From NCBI RefSeq assembly GCF_029633865.1, contig NC_079230.1, positions 27,466,078 through 27,530,077 on the forward strand: a DNA stretch of 64,000 nt. Reading direction: 5' to 3'. The position numbers were made by a program, and so were the translations under genes. This stretch comes from Lampris incognitus. Lineage: Eukaryota; Chordata; Actinopteri; Lampriformes; Lampridae. Numbering within the stretch: position 1 is the stretch's first letter; each line of letters begins with the position of its first letter. The notes below the pieces were generated by a model. It worked only from the letters and a program-made list of their open reading frames with translations. It was not told where the DNA came from and made no database searches. Positions 30,441 through 54,668 of the stretch are shown here, in pieces.

Positions 30441-31440
30441 TCAGTGCTGTGCGATATCCCGCCATCCGTTATTGTGTTTATGGGATGGATAGTGATACTA
30501 AGCAGTGCTAGTGCTTACAAAGGTGCCGAGTGTGAGCTTGGCTCTGAGGATCTTTCTTCCTCGACGCTCTGCAAAAGGCTTTTTTTCCCCTCTGAGGCTT
30601 GTTGAGGGTCGGCTGAAGCTTAAAGTGGATATTAAACAAAGTTATCAAGGTTATCGAGCTTCATTGTCGAGTCCAATGGAACGAGCGCGGCACCGCTGAC
30701 GCTCATTGACGTTGCACACGTTCATTGGGCGATTGCGTGCCATGTACCGAAACGCCTGCAGCGCCACCCGGTGGCTCGATGTAAAACAACACCCGCTTCC
30801 CGTTTTTATTCCACCAAACGTATAATAAAATAGGAACAAAGGAGGGTGCGTTACTACCGATGACCGCCAGCACAGCAGAGGGGCGCTCATCCAAAGAAAT
30901 GCATTCGTAAGTAAACGAGTAACATTCGTTTACTTTACCCCTCCGGAGGGCAGACGTCGCAAAGTGCGTCCCAATATAACCGAAACTTAAACATGCGTAA
31001 AAACGGCAAAACATGACACAAGAACGTCACACTAAAGACACAACACACGGATAAAACCAAACGCAGGCCAGTCCACACACGACGCAACCGAGCAGGTTTC
31101 ACAGCCTGTTTTTTTTTTTTGCGAGTTTGGACGCAACGATCATTTTAACGCATCTTTTGGTTTCGATATCAAATAAGCAAATGCGGAAGGTGGATTAACG
31201 TATGCGGGCACGTGTCGACCAGTAAGATTCCATTTATGACATATTGATATTTTGTTTCCTTGCTTGTTAAACAAAAACAAAAAAAACAACACATTTTTCA
31301 AACAGAGAGGGTAAAAATAAGTCAGGGTTAGCGTTATCAACTAGAAACGCCCTCAGGAAGTTTCCATTGAGGGGCAAAGTGCAAAAAAAACAAAACAACA
31401 AACGACCACCGCCTTGGACAGCGGTTAGGTTTCGTTTCCT
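30441..31440. other. intergenic, nothing recognised
   Basis: No supported gene. Short open frames on the minus strand (30651-31014) overlap each other and lack splice or homology support. Confidence 0.3.
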
Positions 31441-31459
31441 CGTCTCGCCAGCCCGGCCA

Positions 31460-31755
31460 CGCCCCTTTAAGGCGGGGCTTTGCGGGGTAATCTGCGTGGG
31501 TGACGTAAGACGCAGCGAGCCCGCCAGCGTAGCGTGGAAGCCTCCGGTGTCTCGCCAGCTAGCCTGTTTAGCTTAGCCCGGCAACGCGCTTCACTGCGAG
31601 GGGTCCGGAGCAACTCCGCGGGGGGAGAGCGGGGCACTTCAGCGCAGTTTAATATACACAGCCTCTCTCCCCATACGATGCACTAGAATCCTAACGCGCG
31701 TGTACGTCACCCACACGGATCACCCGCAACCCCCGCCCCCGCCTTAAAGGGGGCG
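31460..31755. promoter_or_regulatory. CpG-rich promoter region with a 55-bp inverted repeat
   Basis: The arm 31460-31513 (GCCCCTTTAAGGCGGGGC ... GCGTGGGTGACGTAAGACGC) is repeated in reverse complement at about 31695-31755, with a few substitutions and one insertion of about 5 bp. Both arms keep TTTAAGGCGGGG (GC-box/E2F-like) and GTGGGTGACGTA (CRE-like). The right arm ends about 20 bp before the TATA box of the TRIM-like gene. Confidence 0.65.
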
Positions 31756-31773
31756 GGGCTCGGCTTGCAACGC

Positions 31774-31780
31774 TTATAAA
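31774..31780 (+). promoter_or_regulatory. TATA box of the TRIM-like gene
   Basis: TTATAAA, 177 bp upstream of the ATG at 31957 and just downstream of GC-boxes (GGGGGCGGGG). Position is suitable for a start site near 31805. Confidence 0.55.
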
Positions 31781-31956
31781 CAAGGATGTAGTGGGAGGAG
31801 ACGGAAACTTGGGCAGTTCCTTTGCGCTGGAGAGCGATGAGTCGCAAGGCGAGCACCATTTCACCGTCGCCAGTGTAAAAAAAAAACGCAAGAAAAAGAA
31901 GGAGGAGGAAAAAAAAGAAAAGGCACCAACACCGAGATCCCGCAGAACCGGAAAAC

Positions 31957-33429
31957 ATGTCTGACAACCTGAAAGAGAAAAAGACGGGAGTTCTTCAGTG
32001 TGACATGTGCCCAGCTGACCATCCGTCACCAGCACGGAAGACCTGCATGAAGTGTGAGATCTCCATGTGCGTCCAACACCTGCAGGCCCACCTGACCACC
32101 CCGGTGCTGCTGCAGACGCACCCTCTGACCGAGCCCATCGCCCTGGCGGGGGACGCCGGCACCAAATGTCCCCAACACGGCAAGCTGTTGGAGTACTACT
32201 GTTTGGACGACCTGGTCAACGTGTGCGTGTCCTGCGCCATCGAGGGCCAGCACCGCCTGCATGACATGAAAACCCTCCCCACGGCTCACGAGGAGCTGCT
32301 GCAGCGGCTGGCCACCGAGCAGAAGGCCTTGGCCAATACCGAGAAAGGGAAACTGAGCCTGGAGACGTGGGACAGGAGCGAAAGAGACAAGCTGCAGCGT
32401 TCTGCCACGCGTCTCATTGAGGCCGTGTCGAGCCTGCGCGACCTCGCCCAGACCCGAGTCCAGAGCTCTGTCGCCGCCCGCCTGCTGGCCATCAAAACCG
32501 CCAAGAGCAGCGTGGAGGCGGCGAAAAGGGAGGAGGACGCCTTCCGTTTCCTCCAGCTCTACTCTCAGGTGTATCAGGATGTGCAAAAGGCCAAAGCGGT
32601 GGATCTGGGGAACGGGTTAGAGCCCGGCAGCGAGCGCAACAAACTGCTCCGGGAGTTGCAGCAAGGTGGCCAAACGATGATACAGCAGGCGACCCAGCTG
32701 CTGGACTCCACGCTGACTTTGGTCAACCCGAAAAACCCGACGAGCAACCAGGACGCCCCCGATTTCAACTCGCAGCTGACCTTTGACCCGCAGAGTTTGG
32801 CAGCGCCCGTGTCGCTGTCCAAAGACCGCAAGAAAGTTTTCTGCCACAGCTGGGAGGGCAACTTCCCGAACTGCAACGTTCTCATCCAGATGCCCCACAC
32901 CGATTCCGACACCATCAGATGGACGCTCAGCCTCCCGATGCAGTTTGACTGGACCATCGGTTTATGTGCCAAAAACGTCACAGGTTACCTCGCAAATAAT
33001 CTCTCATATATTCAAACACACGGAGACATCAGCGCCCTGGGCTGGCTGGGTAACCAGCTTACTCCTGTCATGTCGTCCCACACGTCGTCCCAGACGAGGC
33101 TGGCTTGCGCAAGCGACGCGTGCCGGCCCCAAAAGGTGGAAGTTGTGTGGAACGTTTCCAAGGCCTCGTTGTCCTTCCTCAACCAGTGCGACAGGACGGA
33201 GATACTGAAAATCCCGTTGCGCAGCCCCAGCCGAGAGTACGCTCCCTTTCTCAAGGTGGACGACAGTGCCCACAGTAATGCGTTCACTTCCGGTTTTGGC
33301 TTTCCACGGCAGAACAGGTGCCGGTGTGGCAGATCCCGTTCAGCTGGTGCCTTTGGTAATAACTACTGCAGCTGTGGTCAAATGACTGACAAATTCCGCA
33401 CCACCGAGCTTCTTTGCGAACTTCTGTAA
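31957..33429 (+). CDS. RING-less TRIM-like protein: two B-boxes, coiled coil, SPRY-like C-terminus
   Basis: A single open exon of 490 codons. A B-box-1-like zinc site is built from C15, C18, C30, C33, C38, H41 and H45. A canonical B-box 2 follows with C71, H74, C82, D85, C90, C93, H99 and H102. Residues about 110-265 are rich in Lys/Glu/Gln heptads, consistent with the TRIM coiled coil. Residues about 275-455 look SPRY-like (SFDPQ-type entry, KVEVVWNVSKASLSFLNQCD core), then comes a short Cys cluster (RCRCG, CSCGQ). No RING finger precedes the B-boxes, so ubiquitin-ligase activity is not expected from this chain alone. Upstream are a TATA box and GC boxes; downstream an AATAAA at 34280. Family placement is good, but the specific orthologue is not recognised. 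Confidence 0.85.
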   Translation: MSDNLKEKKTGVLQCDMCPADHPSPARKTCMKCEISMCVQHLQAHLTTPVLLQTHPLTEPIALAGDAGTKCPQHGKLLEYYCLDDLVNVCVSCAIEGQHRLHDMKTLPTAHEELLQRLATEQKALANTEKGKLSLETWDRSERDKLQRSATRLIEAVSSLRDLAQTRVQSSVAARLLAIKTAKSSVEAAKREEDAFRFLQLYSQVYQDVQKAKAVDLGNGLEPGSERNKLLRELQQGGQTMIQQATQLLDSTLTLVNPKNPTSNQDAPDFNSQLTFDPQSLAAPVSLSKDRKKVFCHSWEGNFPNCNVLIQMPHTDSDTIRWTLSLPMQFDWTIGLCAKNVTGYLANNLSYIQTHGDISALGWLGNQLTPVMSSHTSSQTRLACASDACRPQKVEVVWNVSKASLSFLNQCDRTEILKIPLRSPSREYAPFLKVDDSAHSNAFTSGFGFPRQNRCRCGRSRSAGAFGNNYCSCGQMTDKFRTTELLCELL

Positions 33430-34279
33430 CTGACGAGCAGGTCAGAGCCAAGCGCCGCAGTCAAGACGACGCTGCCAAAAGTCGACCGCGTCCACATTAT
33501 ATCCGCACGGCGGCCAAGTCTAGTCTGCGCATGCGTGCCCGCACGGCCGCGTTTTATCCAGCCAGCTGTTTTGCTAGATGGCAATCCCCCCCCCCCCGCA
33601 ATTGTTGGCCTTCTCGTCCATGGCACTGTGTTTTGTGTTAAACTTGCTGTTTCATGACTGTGCGGCCCTGTTTTGGGGACAATCTCAAATTCACCATAAC
33701 ATTCGCAAGTGTTGTCGCAGCTCATCTTAAGGTGGTTCCTGAACTTTGGTCCGGATCACAACACCGGCTCTGGGACTTCCTCAATTCCTGGCTACATTTT
33801 GTTTTGCATAGCTTCTTTCCCTTCTCCCCCCCCCCCCTCTATGCAGGTCCCTTAAGGGGGCTGTGGGATTTTTGTGTGCCAAGTCCTTGTTTTTTTCCAT
33901 GTCACGTGAAGCGAGAGGAAGTGAGCTGAACAATGTCAACATGGGACTTTAAGTCAAATATTATGTACGACTATGTCAAGAATAGAGAAGACGGGGAAAC
34001 GTGGAGCCTTAAAAGAAAATGTAGGGACATTTAAACTGCATATTTACCTGCTGTATATAGAAAGGGGCCGTGTTTTTGGCCAGATGTGCCCCGCCGCTGC
34101 CACCCACACAGTTCAGTGAGTCGCAGGTTTTGCTGTGGTTGACGTTGCAGTGGGAAAAGTCACACTACACAGAGAAAAGACACTTCAGAGACGGGGCAAC
34201 AGGAAGGCCGATGTGAAAACTGGTCCATAGCGAACGTTTAATACAGATCAGTGGAAGTGTGCCTGTTCAATTCTGACCA
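33430..34279 (+). other. 3' untranslated region of the TRIM-like gene
   Basis: About 850 bp between the stop codon and the AATAAA signal, with C-runs at 33590 and 33828 and no competing exon. Confidence 0.45.
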
Positions 34280-35377
34280 AATAAAAACGAGAGTAAAACA
34301 AACCACGTGTACACCGTGTCCATTCCTACAACAAACCCACGTTAACTTTGGTATCCAGCGGAAGCAGCAACTGCCAGAGAAATCACACAATTTTTTTTTT
34401 ATGCTTAAAGGTCTGTACTGTGACCAGGTCAGCTGACAGATGTACGATAGACCTGCTGTTCCTGGAGGTAAATTGGCACATAAAATGGCCCATAACCACC
34501 TCACAGTGGTAAATGACATCTGCAGCTACTGACCGAAACGTGTCATCATGCTTGCCAGCAAATGTGATTGGGGGGGGGGGGTGGATAAATCACATGGCAG
34601 TTCTGAACACTAACTGGTCTGATTTTGTCAATAGTATATAATATCATCAGTTCAAAATTAATTAATTTCAATTTAACAAACAACTTTCATGACAAAATAA
34701 GGCAAGCTGACAATAATGGATCATTTCAAATGTCAAAGTGCAACACTCGCCAGTGAACAACTGACAACACAACTACGTTTTGATTCTTAATCCACCACTA
34801 AAAACTGTATATATCTTTAATCCTGTCCAAGTGCTCTTAAGACTCGATTTTTTTTTTTACTTTGGTGACAAAGACATACTATGTATGTTGCTTACAGTGT
34901 GTAAATTTGCAACTTGGCAGTGAGACGCCTGGAATAATACACAAAAATAAAAACAGAACATTTGCATACAGCTAGGAAACAGACAAATACAAAACAGAGA
35001 GCTGGCGTGGAATGATCGATGGTGGGAGTTAAATGTGGGGATGGAGAGGAATGTTTCCAGAGCTGGAAAAGAAAACTGCCGTGTCTGATGTCTGGAGATG
35101 CTAAACATCAATTTGGTGACTGGTATCATATTTTCTAAAACACCTAAGGAGTCCGACATGACTCGATTACCACGATGAGGAGCTACATTTGTGAGATCAT
35201 ACGAAGGCAGATGATAAAAAACTGCTGCACTGACCTTGATGGTTGTTTTTAACCACACGGCAGATTCATGTGGCCAGTACAAAGGACATAAAGATATCTG
35301 GTATGCATGTATGTTCGTATGCAGGTGTGTGTGTGGTGACTGTGAGATCGACGGGGCCCCGCGGTCCAGACGCCAGC
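34237..35377 (-). other. probable gmpr2 3' untranslated region
   Basis: About 1.1 kb downstream of the gmpr2 stop on the minus strand, AT-rich, ending near an ATTAAA (34242-34237). It would overlap the TRIM-like 3' end by tens of bases. Confidence 0.4.
34280..34285 (+). terminator. AATAAA polyadenylation signal, TRIM-like gene
   Basis: First AATAAA downstream of the stop at 33429 on the plus strand. It overlaps the end of the convergent gmpr2 transcript, whose ATTAAA-type signal may be at 34237-34242 on the minus strand. Confidence 0.45.
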
Positions 35378-44000
<8,623 letters not shown>

Positions 44001-44044
44001 TCTGGGAACAGACTGAGCAACGGGTACAACCTGTTCACCCTGCA

Positions 44045-45057
44045 AAGAGAGGAGGTGTAAGGTGATGCTAGCTAGAAGGTTAGCTAAACGTGGGTATAAA
44101 GGACACCATGGCTCGGAGGCGGATTGTCCCCCTATATTAACCTAAAGAGACCGCACAGACCGGACGAACTAAAACGAATGGTGACGTTACTACAACATCG
44201 TCCCCGTGTAACTACCAACATTTGCATAATTTAGCTATTCTAATTCAAAGAGCTAAGCTACCACTACCGGGGCTCGCGTTAGCTCATTTATAATAACCTC
44301 TGTCACGCGTGCCCCGTCAAAACACAAGGGTTATGCAATGTATTTCCCGAAGTGTGAAAACCAAAAACTATAATTTCTCTAACCGGCACCTTTAAAGTAA
44401 CGTATTGAAACTGGTTAACCGGCGACACACCTCTTTATATTTGGCAGCCTGGCCCGCTTAACTTACCCGTTTGAAAATGTATGGCGAGGTTAAAATGTTT
44501 TTTTTTTTTGCCTCCGCTGTCGCCCGCTCTGCCAAATCGAGCGGGAAGTTTTAAAGGGGCGGACCCCAACCGGAAGTCCGTTTGTAGTTCGTCCGGGAGA
44601 AGTCGACAGTCAAGACGGTTTGACGAAAAACTACAAATACGCGACGCTTTACGTCCCCCCGCCCGTCCCCGTAAAAAGACGCCGCGAAGATTGTGACGAA
44701 TTAAAAACTACAACAGATTTAATTCGACAAATGTCTGTCCGTATCTGCGGGATACGCGTTGAGTCTAAATATTACGATCAATTATTTATGACCAAAAACG
44801 ACATTTTGTTCGGGCCGAGGAGCCGAAAGCCTGAGCCCGAGGTACGTTGCGGAACTTTTGAGAAGGAGACCAAAGGGTCGGCACGGATCTCTTGGGGACA
44901 CAGGATATGTTCACTGAATGTAGCTGAAAGGAAAGCTAACAATACTCTCCTACATATACTGTTGCTTTTTTTCTCGCCCCCAGCTACCTCAAGCTGCGTC
45001 TTTAATTTGGTTTAAACACTTAACGGGGATCCAGCGTTAGTTGACTTTGCGAAAACA
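44045..45057. promoter_or_regulatory. shared divergent promoter region of gmpr2 and nedd8
   Basis: About 1 kb between the two start codons. A GC-rich block at about 44510-44700 separates AT-richer flanks, and no TATA box is obvious, as usual for housekeeping pairs. A gmpr2 acceptor at 44044 implies its 5' UTR exon lies here. An open plus frame (44620-45015) is discussed separately. Confidence 0.45.
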
Positions 45058-50327
<5,270 letters not shown>

Positions 50328-50800
50328 CCGTCAGTACCAGATCTGCGCTAACCTCTGCAATGCCTACACTGATTGGAGACATGGAACACCTATAGCCACT
50401 GGTTGCTGAGTTGCCAAGCTTTATTGTTGGAAACCAAGAGCCACTGATAAAAAAAAAAAAGTAGTTGAGTCTGGTTGTATTTATAGCCACCATGTTGTTG
50501 CCTTTCCCTGAAAGTAAGAAGTTTTGTCTTAAATTATCTAACATTAATCCCCCAAAACATTGCCATGGTAAGATATTAAATATTCCTAAAACAGACCGGC
50601 AGAACGTAAGTTTTTTTCGCATGGGCCATGGGATAGGAATCCAGAAGTAACGTGGCTGCCACTGAAAAGCGAAGTAGGTTGTTAACACAACCTCAGCATC
50701 TTATCGCAGGGATCATTTCTGTTCCACTGAGTAGCCCAAGTCAAGCCCACTGACGCAAATTTGCGGTAACGGGCTACAAATAAAATTGACTTGGACTAGC
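50328..50800 (+). other. nedd8 3' untranslated region with AATAAA at 50779-50784
   Basis: Follows the stop codon. The AATAAA lies within CCCACTGACGCAAATTTGCG ... CAAATAAAATTGACTTGG, which closely resembles the L2-type 3' tails at 8240-8324 and 22843-22924, so the nedd8 polyadenylation signal may be retroposon-derived. Confidence 0.5.
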
Positions 50801-51629
50801 AAGGGAGCAGAGATGGTCACCGCTCCATGGTCCTTTTTGAGGAAACTCAGCTCTGGAATAAATCATTTTCCTTTCGGCACAAATTCAATTTCAGCTTTGC
50901 TGCTGCTCCTGTGTGGCATCCTGTGGCCAGGGCCGTTTTCTGTTTTCAACTCTTTCAAGCAAAGTGTGCCCCCTGCCAGTAGCCAAGGCTTCAGTGAATG
51001 CCTGTATATTTCTGTTTGGGATCATATTTGAAATAATTTGGTTTTCACCTTCACCATTGGGTTGGATGTGCCCCGTACTTCATTCATATGCAGCCTCTTG
51101 TTAGAAGTGCTATGAGCTGGGTGTGCGCTGGTTCTGTATGATAATGGGTCACATGGCAGCGCGGTGAGTGAATCTCAGTTTCCGTTAGACGGACTAAAGG
51201 CTGTAGCCCATTGCTCGCGTATTTCAAATTTGCAGGATGAATGCAGATTCACCCAATTGGATCAAGTCAAAACATGGTTTCTGTTTTGTTGGGAAGTTCT
51301 TACATTTTAAGGGAATCGGTCTGAGTTTGTTAATTTGTTTTCTGGAAACGATCATACTCGATATCTGTCCCTCACTAGCCCAGAGCTCCATATTGGTGGT
51401 GATTCAATGTTTACACTGTGTACAGAACATGTTTTTTTTTTTTTTTGTTTCCTCCAGGAGATTGACAAATGTTGAGGATTTGCTTGTCAGAATAAACATC
51501 TCAACACATGCAGCACAATCATCATTTTTCACATTAACTCCAAATTAGTGCCGTTTGTGTGGAGAGACAACTCTCAAAGCAAAACGCTACAGAGGAACAC
51601 ATGCAGAAAGTCATTTGCTTGCATATATC
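50801..51629. other. intergenic between convergent nedd8 and slc7a8
   Basis: No gene or repeat recognised; a T-run is at 51430-51446. Confidence 0.3.
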
Positions 51630-51635
51630 TTTATT
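51630..51635 (-). terminator. AATAAA polyadenylation signal, probable slc7a8 end
   Basis: TTTATT on the plus strand, followed (minus direction) by AT-rich then GT-containing sequence, about 3 kb downstream of the slc7a8 stop. Other TTTATT sites nearer the stop (for example around 53508) could serve shorter isoforms. Confidence 0.4.
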
Positions 51636-54330
51636 CACGTCACACACTCACCATTCTGTACATTTAAACCCAAACGAAAATTGACTTTTGAGATTTTTCT
51701 TTTTGTAAATGCTGCTGCAACAGCAATACAAAGCAAACAATAAAAGGCCACTTAAGTCCAGAGACCAACGTGTGCTGAAAACCTTTTCCTAATAACATTC
51801 ACATCTGGCTGCATGTCTTAGTGAGAGTATACATAACTAGTAGTAGAAACGATAAGCGTTATTCATCGCTATGTCTGACAGCTGTTACAACATGGCAATC
51901 AAGTATGGAAATACATAGTATTTTTAGACTGACAGTGAAGGTTTGTTTCGGTTGGTATGTCAAAGCCAGGACTAGGAGTCACACCTAAACAAACAGCAAG
52001 ACAGCAGGGCATACTCAAACTGTATTGGTGTTCTCCACTAATGTCTGGCTAAAGCTTCCAGAACATAATGTTAACCTTGTGCTGTATTTAGTTGGAAGTA
52101 AAAGTGAAAGTAGATGCACAGTTTGAATTGCAATATAACAAAAGAGTCGCAGCATTTGATTTCTGAGATCATAGATGAGTTTGAGCCTCATTTATGAAAA
52201 GACCACATATATATATATATCTATATATATCTATATATATATATGAACCATACAGGCACAAGACACATCATTGTACTTGAAGAGACATCCAGGACACCCT
52301 GATACACTTAACACTTAAACTGGAGCAATGTGTACAATACTGACCAAACTTTTTTCTTTTTTTGGTTACCTAATACATTCTCCAAAAATGCATGTGCATC
52401 TCCATCTGATCGAATATGCATTATCGAAAGGTGAGTTTAGATACGTGTGACGTCACAGCCCCATCCTGAGGGAGGTTACTAGGACAACGAAGCACCGGCT
52501 GAAGATACTACGTAAGACTTAACAAGAGTGGATCACCCGGAAGCAGTTTGTCAAAGCGTTTGAGTTTACGTCGTCCGGAGGTTTTTGGCAGTGTGTGTGT
52601 GTGTGTGTGTGTGAGGGGAAGGCAGTGGGAACACCCTGAGAAGCCCGTCATCTATTTACAGTACAGCGAAAAGAGTGAAAGGTACAAGCCAACCTGCTAC
52701 TGTCGCTATCATGGGCCACTCCCAGCACCCATAGCACGTATCGCCAGACAACGCCGACCGGATGGGGTCATTTAGGGGCGGGGCTTCAGCTCGACTTGTT
52801 GCCACGAGCGGTTTGGGTAACGGAAACGACGGGATGGTACTGAAGTAGCACCGAAATCTCTCAGAAGTGATTCAGTCCAGAAGTATTCATTTTTATTCGT
52901 TAAACTCTCGTTTTCAGACGCCACCCCCCCTCCACGTGAAACGCTAACAGATTCTTACGTATAAATTTAAACACCGAATCAGGAAAATTAGCGACTAAAA
53001 AAAACAAAAAACGCTTCGACCGACGGACCGGATGTACTGCGACACCTTGGTTGGCCAGAGCGCTGAACGAGAGGCCGTCCGTCCGCCGGAGCCACGCCCA
53101 CATCTGCCACCGGGGGGTGTGGCCTCGGTGCCCCGTATAAAATAAACCGACGAGCTTGGCAAAGGGGATTTGATTCTCCAGTATTGACTTATTCGCTCTC
53201 GCCATGGGATCATTTCATCTCGAGTGCATCGAGACACCTTTTTCTGATTGCAATAAGTCGGACTTGATTCACATTTATATCACTTCTTCCAAGAAACAAT
53301 CGCAAAAAGAAAAAAAATCGTTTCAAGATCATTTCCAGTGTTTCAAATGAATGTAAAGTAACATTACCCCCCCCCCAAAAAAGAAGCTGATGTTGTCCAA
53401 ATGGCCGAAGTTAGCTTGCCAAGTGCACAAATACAAATCAGCTACAAGTATCTGAAAATAAACTTGATAAGTCTTAAGTACGAAAGAAGTTGACTTGCCA
53501 AGCCCGCTGTTTATTTTTGCACTGTTTTGCTTTACTGTGGTGCACACATGTAGGTCGACGAGATGACCATCACCAGTAGCTTGGTAAGACCAAAAGGCAT
53601 TTTGCCATTCTGACATTTCTGTGCCTCTTTATTCTTCTTGACATCCCATGCCCATCCCATGCCCATGATGGATGGTCTGATTCATGGGTCACTTATCTCT
53701 GCTTGGTGTCCATTTTAAAAGAATCCACTGAGTCACTTTCTTTCTTTCTTTCTTTTTTTGTGGTTTTCTTTGATATTAAAATCTATTAAAAAAATACGGG
53801 GAGGAATCGTCGATGACAAGTAAGAATTAGCACACCATGATTAAGGCGATCAAAAACAAATGAAGGCGCACAAGATCACGTTTGTATCCGAAAGCTGCGC
53901 GAACCGCATCACAGATCAGCTTCAGGGTTTACCTCCGCAGTTGCAAGAGTAAAAAAATAGATCCAAAAGTTATTGATACTGAATAGAAAAAAGGACAACA
54001 AAACTAAAGCTAACATGTTCAAACTAAAACAATAATAAAGACAAATGATATAAACAATTATCACAATTACAAAAAAAAAAAACATTTTGGAATCACAGTC
54101 ATTTAAAAAAAACAGCATTTAGTGTACTTGGGAACAGAAAAAAAGGACTTGATCCGATTATGATGTTTTGCAAAATGAAATACTGCTTTGGTGTGTTGAA
54201 TACACGGCAAAGCAAATTGACAATGTGGTGAAGGAAAAACAAAAAAACGTAATGAAGAAAAAAAAATCACCCAGTTCTGCAAAGTCTTTCACAAAAGAAA
54301 TAAGAATGACCGCTCTTACAGTAGTGCTGG

Positions 54331-54372
<42 letters not shown>

Positions 54373-54584
54373 AGAAAGAGGAGCAGGTTAAATCTGACTG
54401 GGAGGTGAATGGAAAAACAGGGAAGAAATTATCCTATGAAGGACTTCCGCCCACAAGTTGTTTTGGGTCCAGTGTACACTTGATGTTGAGTGCTTTCTTT
54501 TGGCACAGTAATATGTTAAAATCAAACGCTGGAAAACAAAAAGCATGTGTGTGGAGCTGGTAGATCCACCGCAAAATCAGACAA

Positions 54585-54619
<35 letters not shown>

Positions 54620-54668
54620 GGGTGGGGGGTGGGGGCAGGCGGTCAGGTGATTGATGAAGAAGTGTAGT
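51636..54668 (-). other. probable slc7a8 3' untranslated region
   Basis: About 3 kb without another exon. It contains an (AT)n run at 52206-52245 and three GT microsatellites (52594-52612, 54331-54371, 54589-54617; CA-rich in the sense strand). Short open frames at 52900-53237 have no support. Confidence 0.4.
54331..54371. repeat. (GT)n microsatellite
   Basis: About 20 GT dinucleotides. A second GT array of about 14 units lies at 54589-54617, in the same orientation, close to the slc7a8 stop codon. Confidence 0.95.

Noticed and set aside
52900-53237. Minus-strand open frames of 80-101 codons
   Set aside because: Overlapping frames without splice or homology support inside the probable slc7a8 3' UTR.
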